Below, piece after piece: positions 8,177-17,334 of a DNA stretch of 64,000 nucleotides (position 1 is the first letter of the stretch; each line of letters opens with the position of its first letter). A program made the position numbers and the translations under genes. Below the pieces are notes generated by a model that saw only the letters and a list, made by a program, of their open reading frames with translations, was not told the DNA's origin and did not search any database. This DNA is from an uncultured Lachnospiraceae bacterium (GTDB taxonomy: Bacteria > Bacillota > Clostridia > Lachnospirales > Lachnospiraceae), in assembly GCA_946552115.1 (NCBI GenBank), contig CAMNRH010000003.1, forward strand, positions 52,428 through 116,427. The letters are read 5' to 3'.

Positions 8177-9719
8177 ATGTTATTTAATACTGTGCAGTAC
8201 CTTATGTTTTTGGTGATTGTGATTTCGGTATATTATTTATTACCTGATAAAATAAGATATGTATGGTTATTGATAGGGAGCTATTATTTCTATATGCAAT
8301 GGAATCCGGCGTATATTGCCTTGTTACTATTGTGTACAGGGGTTACTTATGCCGGAGGTATAATTATTGAAAATCAAAAAACAAATGAAATACAGGGGGG
8401 GGGGTATAAAACGAGAAAGAAATAAAAAAATATGTATGATAACATGCATCATACTAAATTTGTCCATATTGTTTTTTTTCAAATATTTTGATTTTGCCGT
8501 AGGTTTTCTTAATAAAATTGTATCATATTTTGAAATTAAGAGGATAAATATAAATCTGGAGGTTTTACTACCTGTCGGAATTTCATTTTATATTTTGCAG
8601 GCGCTTGGGTATCTGATAGACGTTTATCGAGGAGATATTTACGCAGAAAGGAATTTTTTCAGGTATGCATTATTTGTTTCCTTTTTTCCGCAATTAGTTG
8701 CGGGGCCTATTGAACGATCAGAAAATCTGCTTAAGCAATTAAAAGAACAGCACAAATTTGAATTTGGCAATTTGAAAAAGGGCGTATTGATGATTCTTTA
8801 TGGCCTTTTTTTGAAAATGGTAATAGCAGATAGAACGGCTGTTTTCGTAAATACAGTTTTTGGGAATACAGCCGTTTACACAGGCGTTTATATTATTGTT
8901 GCAACACTGCTTTTCTCTATTCAGATATATTGTGATTTTTACGGATATTCTATTATTGCAAGGGGTTCGGCGTTGATAATGGGAATTCATTTGATGGAGA
9001 ATTTTTCAGCGCCCTATTATTCTAAAAGTATCAAAGAATTTTGGAGACGGTGGCATATTTCTTTATCAGGCTGGTTTCGTGATTATCTGTATATTCCGTT
9101 AGGGGGAAATCGAAAAGGTCTGGTAAAAAAAGAACGGAATTTAATGTTTGTTTTTATAGTAAGCGGTCTCTGGCATGGGGCATCGTTAGGATTTGCTTTT
9201 TGGGGTTTCTTACATGGCTTTTATCAGATTGCTGCCGATATTATAAGGGGTTCGAAGAAATTGCTAATAGAGACGTGGAACAAACATATGCCGGGATTTC
9301 TTCAATATCAGGGAGGTTTGAGAAAAATCAGGACATTTAGTATGCGTTTATTTCGTCAGATATGTACCTGTTTTTTTGTCGGATTTGCGTGGTTGTTTTT
9401 TCGGTCTGGCAGTTTAAGTGTTTCTGTGCAAATATTAAAGAGGATGCTAAGTGTAAATAACTGGACGATATTAGTAGATGGTTCTTTATTTGAATTAGGC
9501 GTATCATGCACATATATGCATATTCTGTTGTTATCAGTTATAGTTTTATTCTTCGTTGATTCATATAAATATAAAGGTTACGATGTTGCAGCAATGGTAT
9601 TACGTCAGGGGTGGATATTTCAGACGCTGATGATTTTTGCACTGGTGTTTGTAATTTTACTTTTTGGTTATTATGGAAAACTGTATGATGTCCAGCAATT
9701 TATTTATTTTCAGTTTTAG
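8177..9719 (+). CDS. MBOAT-family O-acyltransferase, frameshifted at a G10 tract (OFF phase)
   Basis: Two overlapping frames form one MBOAT (AlgI/DltB-type) membrane O-acyltransferase. The first, 8177-8425 (82 residues), has good Shine-Dalgarno GAGGAGG and carries the N-terminal membrane segments (SYYFYMQWNPAY). The second frame continues to 9719 with the diagnostic FWRRWHISLSGWFRDYLYIP and the catalytic-histidine segment SGLWHGASLGFAFWG. The break lies in ten consecutive G at 8395-8404. Removing one G, or adding two, joins the frames as QGGGIKRERN and gives a 513-residue protein, a normal family length. As sequenced, translation stops at 8425. The next gene encodes an SGNH partner. A sequencing or assembly error in the tract is the alternative explanation. 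Confidence 0.88.
8395..8404 (+). repeat. Poly-G tract of 10 (candidate phase-variation switch)
   Basis: Ten G in a row, flanked by ACA and TAT, lie inside the MBOAT coding region about 220 bases after the start. Long homopolymeric G runs are slipped-strand mispairing hot spots in genes for surface structures (well known in Campylobacter and Helicobacter). The surrounding DNA is strongly AT-rich, which makes a chance run of ten G unlikely. Confidence 0.9.
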
Positions 9720-9734
9720 TGCAAAGGAGGTCGT

Positions 9735-11126
9735 ATGGTTGTGAAAAATAAGAAAATTACAAATATAAAGAGATGGATAAAACGGGCGTTTAAGCTCTGT
9801 GTGTTTTTTACGGTATTTCAATTGATTGTCAGTTTTTTGAATTATGTATATTTGGGGATTAATCCATGGTATAGAATATTGTGGCATGATTTTTATGAAG
9901 AAGAGGGGACGATTGATAATGTTTGTTTGGGTTCATCCCATGTTTATTATGGCATCAATCCGAAAGTGTTGGACAGTATGAACAATCAGGTTAACTTTAA
10001 TCTTGCAACAGCGCTGCAGACAATGGACGGGTCTTACTATTTGCTGAAAGAGGCAGATAGAAAGAATAAACTTTCGCATGTTTATCTTGAGCTTTATTAT
10101 CTGTGTTCTGTGAAGGATAATTTTAATGAAGATATAGATCCGATTTGTACTGAGAAAGGATATTTTAATAACTGGCAAAATGTGGCTTATATGAAAAATT
10201 CCTTTAATAGATTGTCCTATATGAATTCTATTGGAGATATTGAGGATTATACAGATTTCTTTTTTCCATTTACCAGATACCGGGGGTATTTGGATGATTG
10301 GGATTTTGTAAAGAGGCAAATCAGCGAAAAGAAAGAAAAGGGGGATGACAGGAAAGATTATACGGATGGGAATGGATATTATGAGTTTGCAGGTCAGGGG
10401 CATTTTTTATCGACAAGAGTATTTTCTGATGAGCAGAGAATTCTTGAACAGGCAAGGATTTTAAATAAAAATCCAATGGGAGAGACCAGTGAAAAGTATC
10501 TTCGAAAGATTATTTCTTATTGTCAGGAGAAAGGAATTTCCATAACACTATTCATGACCCCGATAGATGAATTAGAGCTTATAAGTACGGGGGATTATGA
10601 TAATTATGTAAAACAGATTGAGAAAATAACTGAGGAATACGGTGTATCCTGTTTTGATTTTAACTTGTTGAAAGAAGATGAATTTTCTATCCACCAGAAT
10701 GAATATTTTATAGACGTAGAACATTTAAATGAACAAGGGGCTAATAAATTTACATCATTTTTTTATTCCGTTGTATCTGGAGATATAAAAGACAGTGAAA
10801 AATATTTTTACTCATCGTATAAAGAGAAGCTTGAAAAGTCTGAGCCTGAAATTTATGGGATTTATTACAGAGATTCAGTTGCTTCGGGAGAAAATCCGGA
10901 GCAGATAAGGAATTTTAGTATTGCCGCTAACCGTGATAAGGGTATAGAATATCAAATCGTTATAATTTCTGATAATGGAGAAAAATATGTTTTGCAGGAT
11001 TTTAAAGAGAATAAAGAATTTGAATTGCCGATTAGTGAACAGGGAACATGTGTGATAGTATCCAGAAAGACTGGCGATAGAAAAGTGATGCAAACATTAA
11101 AAATTGATTTGAGTTATGAGAGATAA
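9735..11126 (+). CDS. SGNH/DltD-AlgJ-like protein, partner of the MBOAT acyltransferase
   Basis: A 463-residue protein with an N-terminal membrane anchor (about 17-40) and an extracytoplasmic domain. It has a nucleophile motif CLGSSHVYYGINP (serines 67/68) and a catalytic Asp/His pair in DVEHLNEQG (D327, H330), which is the arrangement of SGNH hydrolase-like acetyltransferases such as DltD and AlgJ/AlgX. Its gene follows the MBOAT gene by 15 bases with AAGGAGG, copying the dltB-dltD and algI-algJ pairing. The MBOAT would pass acyl groups across the membrane and this protein would place them on the polymer. The last 110 residues form an unrecognised beta-rich domain. It has its own ribosome binding site, so it may still be made when the MBOAT gene is OFF. 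Confidence 0.78.
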   Translation: MVVKNKKITNIKRWIKRAFKLCVFFTVFQLIVSFLNYVYLGINPWYRILWHDFYEEEGTIDNVCLGSSHVYYGINPKVLDSMNNQVNFNLATALQTMDGSYYLLKEADRKNKLSHVYLELYYLCSVKDNFNEDIDPICTEKGYFNNWQNVAYMKNSFNRLSYMNSIGDIEDYTDFFFPFTRYRGYLDDWDFVKRQISEKKEKGDDRKDYTDGNGYYEFAGQGHFLSTRVFSDEQRILEQARILNKNPMGETSEKYLRKIISYCQEKGISITLFMTPIDELELISTGDYDNYVKQIEKITEEYGVSCFDFNLLKEDEFSIHQNEYFIDVEHLNEQGANKFTSFFYSVVSGDIKDSEKYFYSSYKEKLEKSEPEIYGIYYRDSVASGENPEQIRNFSIAANRDKGIEYQIVIISDNGEKYVLQDFKENKEFELPISEQGTCVIVSRKTGDRKVMQTLKIDLSYER

Positions 11127-11166
11127 TCTGAGTAGTATAAAAGTGTTAGTATGAGGTGACAAAGAT

Positions 11167-11743
11167 ATGAAAAAAAGTGAAAAGCTTTTCCATCGTGTAT
11201 GGAGAATTATAACTTTTAGAAAAGGTATTTACGGAAACGTAGGAAAAAATAATAAGTTTTGTTCCGGTGTTTTGATTGATGAAAATACGAATGTTGGCAA
11301 TGAGAATTATTTTGGAGCTAATGTACATGTGACAGCGGCAGATATAGGTAATTATTGTTCGATAGCGCCGAATGTGACAATCGGTCCAGGTGATCACCCG
11401 CTTGATTTAATAAGTACAAAGGTATCTGTTATGGAAAATGCAGGGGGGGGGGTATGTGATTGATTTAACCGAAAAACCTGTAGTAATCAAGAATGATGTA
11501 TGGATAGGAGCGAATGTGGTTGTATTGCGCGGCGTGACTGTTGGAAATGGCGCAGTTTTGGCTGCCGGCGCTATTGTAAATAAAGATGTACCGGATTTTG
11601 CGATTGTTGGAGGAGTTCCGGCAAAAATTATCAGATATCGTTTTAATGAAAAGATGCGCTCTGAGATATCTGAGAGCAAATGGTTTGAGGAGAAGATGGA
11701 AAAAGCTGTAGAAATAGTAAGAGAATTGCAAAAGCAGCTGTAA
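11167..11743 (+). CDS. Hexapeptide-repeat acetyltransferase, frameshifted at a G10 tract (OFF phase)
   Basis: A left-handed beta-helix O-acetyltransferase (CatB/NodL/WcaF-like) split in two frames. Frame one, 11167-11463, gives 98 residues with [24 protein letters not shown], the usual active-site region. Frame two runs to 11743 with [19 protein letters not shown] and [16 protein letters not shown], the standard C-terminal coils. The break is in ten G at 11443-11452. With nine or twelve G the frames join through [18 protein letters not shown], giving a 191-residue protein of normal family length. As sequenced, the product lacks its C-terminal coils. It would acetylate a sugar in the cytoplasm, in contrast to the MBOAT/SGNH pair that acts outside. 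Confidence 0.88.
11443..11452 (+). repeat. Second poly-G tract of 10 (candidate phase-variation switch)
   Basis: Ten G flanked by GCA and TAT lie about three fifths of the way into the acetyltransferase coding region. Length, flanks (CA before, TAT after) and frame consequence (one G too many) are the same as in the tract at 8395-8404. Confidence 0.9.
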
Positions 11744-11827
11744 ATCTTCGTAGGGTTTACTTGTAATTTGTGCCGGATATGGTAAAATTAGGTGTACTTT
11801 ATTTTACAATTATTGGAGAACATATTT

Positions 11828-13069
11828 ATGCACAAAATAAAAGGAAATACAAAGCTCAAATTTATGGGTGATATGATATTGAATATCATAGCATCGGGTT
11901 TACCGATAGCGATATTGAATCTTCTGGTATATCCAATGATTGTTGGACATGTAGGTGCGAAAACGTATGGTACGTTGACAACCTGTGTTGGAGTACAGAA
12001 TTTTGTAAATGGGATATGGGGGAGCAGTGTGGCATATACAAAGCTTCTTCATATGGAGAAAGAAGAAAAAGGATTTTCTCTGTTATTTGTTATAAATCTA
12101 ACCGGCGGGTTAGCCATGAATATATTAATGCTCTGGCTGACGGGTTGTATGAAAGAAAGAATTAGTATGCCACTGCTTCTGCTATCGGAAGTATTTTTGA
12201 TTGCGAATAATTATCTCGTTGTGGAATACAGGCTCAGGCTTTCTTATATAAAGATATTTTTTACAAACATATTAGGATGCGTAGGATATTTGATAGGTTA
12301 TGGAATTCTTTTTGCAACGGGTTTTCGATATTGGGAAGTTATTTTTGTCACGGGATATGGCGCTTCATTTATTTACAACTTATGTTCAACATCAATTTGG
12401 AAGCAGAAGCTGGCAATAACGCCGGGTTTTAAGCTGCTCTTTAAAAACACAAATGTTTTGGTGGCTACATCAACATTATCTGGAGTATCAACTTATCTTG
12501 ATAAATTAGTTATTTATCCGTATCTGGGCGCAGAGAGCATGGCATATTACCAGACGGCTTCTATATTGTCTAAAATAATACCAATGCTTGCAACATCAAT
12601 CAGTAATGTTATTTTAAGTTATCTTGTAAAGATGCGTGCGTTATCCAGAAAAATTTTGGCGGTATGTATTACGCTATTGTCATGTGTTTGTGTTGCGGCA
12701 TATTTTGTATGTGGTTTGATTGTCCCTGTAGTAATTCAAATTTTATATCCAAGCTTTTATGACAAATGTATGGATTTAATTCCGTTGGCAAATTTGATTG
12801 CAATGCTTCAGATGTTTTATACCTTTATTCTTCCTCTGACTTTGAGATACGCAGAGAGACGAATGCAGTATTTCATTCAAATTGGAAAATTGGCTCCATA
12901 TTTATTATTTGTAATTTTATTAATTGGAAAATACGGGCTGACAGGTTTTTGCTACGCGACAATTATATCTCAGATTATACAAAATACAATTTTACTTTTC
13001 ATTTGTTTCAAAACGATAGGGGGAAATAACGATGGGTCTATTTCTAATGGTGAAGCAGAAGTACATTAA
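11828..13069 (+). CDS. wzx: Wzx-type polysaccharide flippase (MOP superfamily)
   Basis: 413 residues with about twelve hydrophobic segments. It has the polysaccharide-transporter pattern: GLPIAILNLLVYPMIVGHVGAKTYG near the N-terminus and SGVSTYLDKLVIYPYLGAESMAYYQTASI at the start of the second half. It should flip undecaprenyl-linked repeat units to the outer face for the Wzy-like polymerase. ATG 11828 lies nine bases after GGAG at 11815 and is preferred to the GTG at 11792. The 3' end overlaps the next gene by 38 bases. Confidence 0.85.
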   Translation: MHKIKGNTKLKFMGDMILNIIASGLPIAILNLLVYPMIVGHVGAKTYGTLTTCVGVQNFVNGIWGSSVAYTKLLHMEKEEKGFSLLFVINLTGGLAMNILMLWLTGCMKERISMPLLLLSEVFLIANNYLVVEYRLRLSYIKIFFTNILGCVGYLIGYGILFATGFRYWEVIFVTGYGASFIYNLCSTSIWKQKLAITPGFKLLFKNTNVLVATSTLSGVSTYLDKLVIYPYLGAESMAYYQTASILSKIIPMLATSISNVILSYLVKMRALSRKILAVCITLLSCVCVAAYFVCGLIVPVVIQILYPSFYDKCMDLIPLANLIAMLQMFYTFILPLTLRYAERRMQYFIQIGKLAPYLLFVILLIGKYGLTGFCYATIISQIIQNTILLFICFKTIGGNNDGSISNGEAEVH

Positions 13070-14216
13070 TTATGTTAAGCTTAGGGATTCTAAATTTGCA
13101 TATAACAGAAAACAACAGAAATCTATTTTAGATTGTATGCCGGAACCAAAGGATAATATTGAAAGAAGTTATAATCAGTTCCGTTGTCAATTTATCATGC
13201 ATAGTATGAATAAAATTTTTCTTCAGGTGTCTGCATTTTTTATGCTTTATTATAAAATACTGACGACTCCAAGAAAGACAAGCCTGATAGAAAAATGTGA
13301 TTTGATTTGTATGCTTGTAGGATTGGAGGCTTCCAGAGTTCCCAGAGGTCTTATAGAGCAATACGAAAAGGTAATATATTATACAGATATGGAGCATTAT
13401 GTGCTGAACAGGGAAGACTATAGTTGGTTTGTAAAAAATATTAAGCGAAGATATCCATTTGAGTTTTTCTTCCAATTAAAAATTTTTCTTTGGATGACTC
13501 ATTATAGATATTTGATTGATTCATATGAACCGAAAACAATTGCGACACATAGTGAATATTCCTGCGGCTCTTCTGCCATGACAGAATTCTGCCATGTTCA
13601 TAAGGTTAAACATGTTGATTTTATGCATGGAGATAAGGTTTGGTGTATAAGAGATTCGTTTTTTCGGTTTGATGAGTGTTATGTATGGCACGAGCATTAT
13701 AAGAGAATGTGTATATCATTAAAGGCGTTTCCGGAGCAGTTTATTATTGAAGTTCCGCCTATATTTTATCCTGAGAAAATGGATATTGAGGAGAAAGATA
13801 AGGTGGATTACTGCTATTATTTTCAGGATGAAAACCATGAGGAAATAGATAAGATATTATCCTGTCTGACGCTGCTTGGGAGACGGGATAAGAGAATTCG
13901 GGTACGTTTGCATCCGCGTTGGAGTGATGCCGGGTATATTGCTCATGCGGTGCAGGGAAAAGGAATTGAGATTGAGCCGCCGGGAGTAGATATTAATTAT
14001 TCTATATTAACGTCCGGCCATGCAATTTCAAAATATTCGACAGTATTATTACAGAGCCATTTTTTGAAGATTCCGGTCATTATAGACGATTGGTCGAACG
14101 TGCATAAGTATAAGCAGATTGCGGAATACGATTATATTATGCTGTCTTTGGAACATACGCTGCTGTCGGAAGAGCTTGGCGGCGATGCAGCGGTTGCTAA
14201 AGGAGAACAGGTATGA
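13032..14216 (+). CDS. Putative glycosyltransferase with sialyltransferase-like HP and ST motifs
   Basis: A 394-residue soluble-looking protein that I do not recognise as a named family. Two features suggest a GT-B sialyltransferase-like enzyme (as in GT38/GT52/GT80): VRLHPRW with the HP pair at 294-295, and SKYSTVLLQSHFLKIPVII with the serine/threonine pair at 336-337. These are the CMP-sialic acid binding HP and S-S/T motifs of those families. An N-terminal acidic catalytic candidate is less clear. In this locus it would be the natural enzyme to transfer the CMP-activated nonulosonate. Alternatives are another GT-B transferase or a CDP-polyol phosphotransferase relative. Base composition rises toward GC through this gene. 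Confidence 0.55.
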   Translation: MGLFLMVKQKYINYVKLRDSKFAYNRKQQKSILDCMPEPKDNIERSYNQFRCQFIMHSMNKIFLQVSAFFMLYYKILTTPRKTSLIEKCDLICMLVGLEASRVPRGLIEQYEKVIYYTDMEHYVLNREDYSWFVKNIKRRYPFEFFFQLKIFLWMTHYRYLIDSYEPKTIATHSEYSCGSSAMTEFCHVHKVKHVDFMHGDKVWCIRDSFFRFDECYVWHEHYKRMCISLKAFPEQFIIEVPPIFYPEKMDIEEKDKVDYCYYFQDENHEEIDKILSCLTLLGRRDKRIRVRLHPRWSDAGYIAHAVQGKGIEIEPPGVDINYSILTSGHAISKYSTVLLQSHFLKIPVIIDDWSNVHKYKQIAEYDYIMLSLEHTLLSEELGGDAAVAKGEQV

Positions 14217-15088
14217 AGATAATAAAGCTGAAAGGCGGACTGGGAAACCAGATGTTTCAGTACGCATATGCAAAGCTGTTGGAAAATATGACCGGGGAAG
14301 AGATTCGGCTTGATTATTCCGCGTTTCAGACAATTAAGAATGATGCGGTCAGAGTTCCCAGATTGAAAAAATTTAATATTTCCATCCCGGAGGCTCAGTC
14401 CGGAGAGCTTAAAAAGATTTGTATGTTTAAGCACCAGGGCAATTCCCTTTCTTATAAATATAAAGCGTGGGTTCTGCTTGACGAGTTTCTTAACAGAAAA
14501 TATTATAGGGAACATACGCGGGCGTATATTCCGCCGGAAAGTCTGGTAAAATATTCTTATTTTGACGGATATTGGCAGTCCTGGCGGTATGTAGATCCTG
14601 TAATGGATGTTTTGGAACGGGAATTCACGCCGAATTATGAATTGAGTGAAAAGACGAAAGACGCGCAGGAAACGATGCAGTCGCAAAATTCTGTATTTAT
14701 AGGGGTGAGAAAAGGAGATTACGCCGCAGAAGCGGCGCACTGGGGCAGCTTTGGAACGGAATATTACAGGAAAGCGATGAACTATATTGGAGAGCGTGCA
14801 GATCATCCTGTATTTTATATTTTCTCCAATGATATTGAGTGGTGTAAAAAAAATATAGACTGGGGAAATTTCCGGATTATATACCGGGAGCCGGAGCAGC
14901 AGACAAGCGATTTTGAAGAGCTGATGTTAATGGCTGCGTGTAAGCATTCAATTATTATTAACAGCACGTATCACTGGTGGGGCGCCCGGTTAAGCGATAA
15001 GAAAGATAAGCTTGTCGTCGCTCCGAAAAAGTGGTTTTTTGATAACAAACCGATTGATATTATTCCCCCTGGTTGGGTACGTATGTAG
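14213..15088 (+). CDS. GT11-family alpha-1,2-fucosyl/colitosyl transferase
   Basis: A 291-residue protein with GT11 hallmarks: KLKGGLGNQMFQYAYAK at the N-terminus, IGVRKGDY (the HxRRGDY-type donor motif), FSNDIEWCKKN, and NSTYHWWGARLS (SSFSWWGAWL motif). The family transfers L-fucose, and in E. coli O55 (WbgN) L-colitose, from the GDP sugar in alpha-1,2 linkage. The downstream ColD-type gene makes colitose a plausible donor sugar. The start ATG overlaps the previous stop (ATGA), suggesting translational coupling. Confidence 0.88.
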   Translation: MKIIKLKGGLGNQMFQYAYAKLLENMTGEEIRLDYSAFQTIKNDAVRVPRLKKFNISIPEAQSGELKKICMFKHQGNSLSYKYKAWVLLDEFLNRKYYREHTRAYIPPESLVKYSYFDGYWQSWRYVDPVMDVLEREFTPNYELSEKTKDAQETMQSQNSVFIGVRKGDYAAEAAHWGSFGTEYYRKAMNYIGERADHPVFYIFSNDIEWCKKNIDWGNFRIIYREPEQQTSDFEELMLMAACKHSIIINSTYHWWGARLSDKKDKLVVAPKKWFFDNKPIDIIPPGWVRM

Positions 15089-15106
15089 GAAAGGATGGTT
15101 AGAAAC

Positions 15107-16153
15107 ATGGGTAAGGTAGCGTTAATTACAGGTATTACGGGTCAGGACGGTTCCTATCTGGCAGAATTCCTGCTTGAAAAGGGGTATGCGGTGCATGGGA
15201 TCATCCGCCGCTCCTCGATTTCCAATACGGGTCGGATCGACCATATAAAGGACAGGCTTACGCTTCATGACGGAGATATGTCGGATTCTTCGTCTTTAAT
15301 CAGAATTATTGGGCTCGTGCAGCCGGACGAAATTTATAATCTGGCGGCGCAGTCTCACGTACAGGTATCCTTTGATGTTCCGGAGTATTCCGGTGATGTG
15401 GACGCTCTTGGGACGCTTCGGATTCTGGAGGCCGTGCGGATTCTTGGACTTACGGAGAAGACTAAGGTTTATCAGGCTTCTACATCTGAATTATACGGAA
15501 AGGTGGAGGAAATCCCCCAGAAAGAGACGACGCCGTTTCACCCGTATTCGCCGTATGCGGTTGCAAAGCAGTATGCCTTTTGGATTACAAAGGAGTACAG
15601 GGAGGCGTACGGGATGTTTGCGGCAAACGGTATTTTATTTAATCATGAGTCGGAGCGCCGCGGGGAGACATTTGTGACCAGAAAGATTACTCTGGCGGCA
15701 GGGCGCATTGCGGAAGGAATTCAGGATCATCTGGAGCTTGGCAATATGGATTCGCTTCGCGACTGGGGCTACGCGAAAGATTATGTGGAGTGTATGTGGC
15801 TGATTATGCAGCAGGATAAGCCGGATGATTATGTGATTGCCACAGGCGTGCAGCACACAGTCCGCGATTTTACGGAAAAGGCTTTTGCGGCTAATGGCAT
15901 CCATATCCGTTGGGAAGGCAGGGGACTGGAAGAAAAAGGTTATGATGCAGAGACGGGCAGAATGCTTGTTTGTGTGAATCCCGCGTGGTTCCGTCCGACG
16001 GATGTGGATAATCTTTGGGGGGATCCGACGAAAGCGAAGACGGTTCTTGGATGGAACCCTCAAAAAACAAGCTACGAAGAACTGGTAAGAATCATGGCGG
16101 AACATGACAGGAAGCTTGCAAAAAGAGAGAAAGCGATGTTGGAGGTACGATAA
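15107..16153 (+). CDS. gmd: GDP-mannose 4,6-dehydratase
   Basis: About 348 residues. It has the Rossmann motif [14 protein letters not shown], the catalytic YxxxK in [36 protein letters not shown], and the [16 protein letters not shown] segment, all specific to Gmd. It converts GDP-D-mannose to GDP-4-keto-6-deoxy-D-mannose with tightly bound NADP. ATG 15107 gives the usual N-terminus ([15 protein letters not shown]); the in-frame ATG 15095 directly abuts the Shine-Dalgarno sequence. The stop overlaps the next start by one base. Its product feeds both the fucose-type and the colitose-type branches encoded next. Confidence 0.95.
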   Translation: MGKVALITGITGQDGSYLAEFLLEKGYAVHGIIRRSSISNTGRIDHIKDRLTLHDGDMSDSSSLIRIIGLVQPDEIYNLAAQSHVQVSFDVPEYSGDVDALGTLRILEAVRILGLTEKTKVYQASTSELYGKVEEIPQKETTPFHPYSPYAVAKQYAFWITKEYREAYGMFAANGILFNHESERRGETFVTRKITLAAGRIAEGIQDHLELGNMDSLRDWGYAKDYVECMWLIMQQDKPDDYVIATGVQHTVRDFTEKAFAANGIHIRWEGRGLEEKGYDAETGRMLVCVNPAWFRPTDVDNLWGDPTKAKTVLGWNPQKTSYEELVRIMAEHDRKLAKREKAMLEVR

Positions 16154-17319
16154 TGGAAATTAAATACAGCTTGTCAAACGATACTTGGGACGAGAAAGAG
16201 TTAGAAGCTATTGACAGGGTAGTGAAGTCAAATCGTTTTACGATGGGAGAAGAAGTACGGACGTATGAAAAAAAATTTGCGGAGCATTTTGGGGCGGAAT
16301 ATGCGGTTATGTCTAATTCCGGCTCGTCTGCAAATCTTCTGGCAGTTTCTGCACTGGTATATTCCGGCAGGCTTCACAGAGGGGACGAGGTAATTGTTCC
16401 GGCGGTATCCTGGAGTACTACGTATTTTCCGCTTGAGCAATGTGGTTTAAAGGCGCGCCTTGTAGATATTGATTGTAAAACATTGAATATGGATTTGGAT
16501 AAGCTTGAAGAGGCTGTCACGGAAAATGTAAAAGCTGTTTTTGCCGTTAATCTTCTGGGAAATCCAAATGATTTTAAAAGACTGCAGGAAATCTGTGAAA
16601 AGTATGATTTAATTCTGATTGAGGATAATTGTGAATCCATGGGGGCAAAGTATCAGAATAAGCATGCGGGAACCTTTGGAGTCATGGGAACCTTTTCTAC
16701 GTTTTATTCTCATCATCTCTGTACCATGGAGGGTGGAGTTACAGTCACGGATGATGAAGAACTATACCATTATCTTCTGTCCATCAGGACGCATGGGTGG
16801 ACACGGCAGCTTCCAAAGTCCAGCAGTCTTTATGAGAAAAATGACAATGAATTTTATGAAAGCTTTCAGTTTATTATGCCGGGCTATAATTTAAGGCCGG
16901 TTGAAATGGAAGCGGCAATTGGTATAGAGCAGATAAAGAAGCTTGATTCATTTATTAAGATTAGAAGAGATAATGCGGAGATCTTTAAGAAAAGGATGGC
17001 TGAAGAGGACAGATTTTATACACAGCAGGAAACAGGAGAAGCTTCATGGTTTGGATTTGCGCTTATTTTGAAAGAAAAGTATAGCGGGAACAGAGAAAAG
17101 TTCATTGAAGCGTTACGCGGCGCAGGGATTGAAGTAAGACCGATTGTTGCTGGTAATTTTGCAAGGCAGCCTGCATTTCAATATATGAACGCATCCATTT
17201 CAGGCAATCTGGCTAACGCGGATTACATTCATGAAAATGGGTTTTTCGTAGGGAATCATTCGATTCCGATGGAAAATCAGATTCAATTACTGATCGAGGT
17301 ATTAAAATCGGTTCGATAA
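16153..17319 (+). CDS. colD: ColD-type GDP-4-keto-6-deoxy-D-mannose 3-dehydratase
   Basis: A 388-residue DegT/DnrJ/EryC1-fold PLP enzyme. In sugar aminotransferases of this fold the PLP-forming lysine sits in a segment of type SF(F/H)xxK. Here the segment is TFSTFYSHHLCTMEGG, with His187-His188 and no lysine. E. coli ColD, the 3-deoxygenase of colitose synthesis, has His188 at this same position. The PLP-phosphate aspartate (IEDNCES, D158) and the SNSGSSANLLAV loop are present. It should remove the C3 hydroxyl of the Gmd product to give a 3,6-dideoxy sugar, leading to GDP-L-colitose. A perosamine aminotransferase (Per/RfbE) is excluded by the missing lysine. Confidence 0.88.
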   Translation: MEIKYSLSNDTWDEKELEAIDRVVKSNRFTMGEEVRTYEKKFAEHFGAEYAVMSNSGSSANLLAVSALVYSGRLHRGDEVIVPAVSWSTTYFPLEQCGLKARLVDIDCKTLNMDLDKLEEAVTENVKAVFAVNLLGNPNDFKRLQEICEKYDLILIEDNCESMGAKYQNKHAGTFGVMGTFSTFYSHHLCTMEGGVTVTDDEELYHYLLSIRTHGWTRQLPKSSSLYEKNDNEFYESFQFIMPGYNLRPVEMEAAIGIEQIKKLDSFIKIRRDNAEIFKKRMAEEDRFYTQQETGEASWFGFALILKEKYSGNREKFIEALRGAGIEVRPIVAGNFARQPAFQYMNASISGNLANADYIHENGFFVGNHSIPMENQIQLLIEVLKSVR

Positions 17320-17334
17320 TCAGGGAGAATAACT

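Noticed and set aside
11438..11743. Separate gene starting at ATG 11438
   Set aside because: No ribosome binding site; the segment is the C-terminal half of the acetyltransferase and starts inside the tract region.
16153..17319. Perosamine synthase (aminotransferase) identity
   Set aside because: The PLP lysine is replaced by histidine, which fits ColD and not an aminotransferase.
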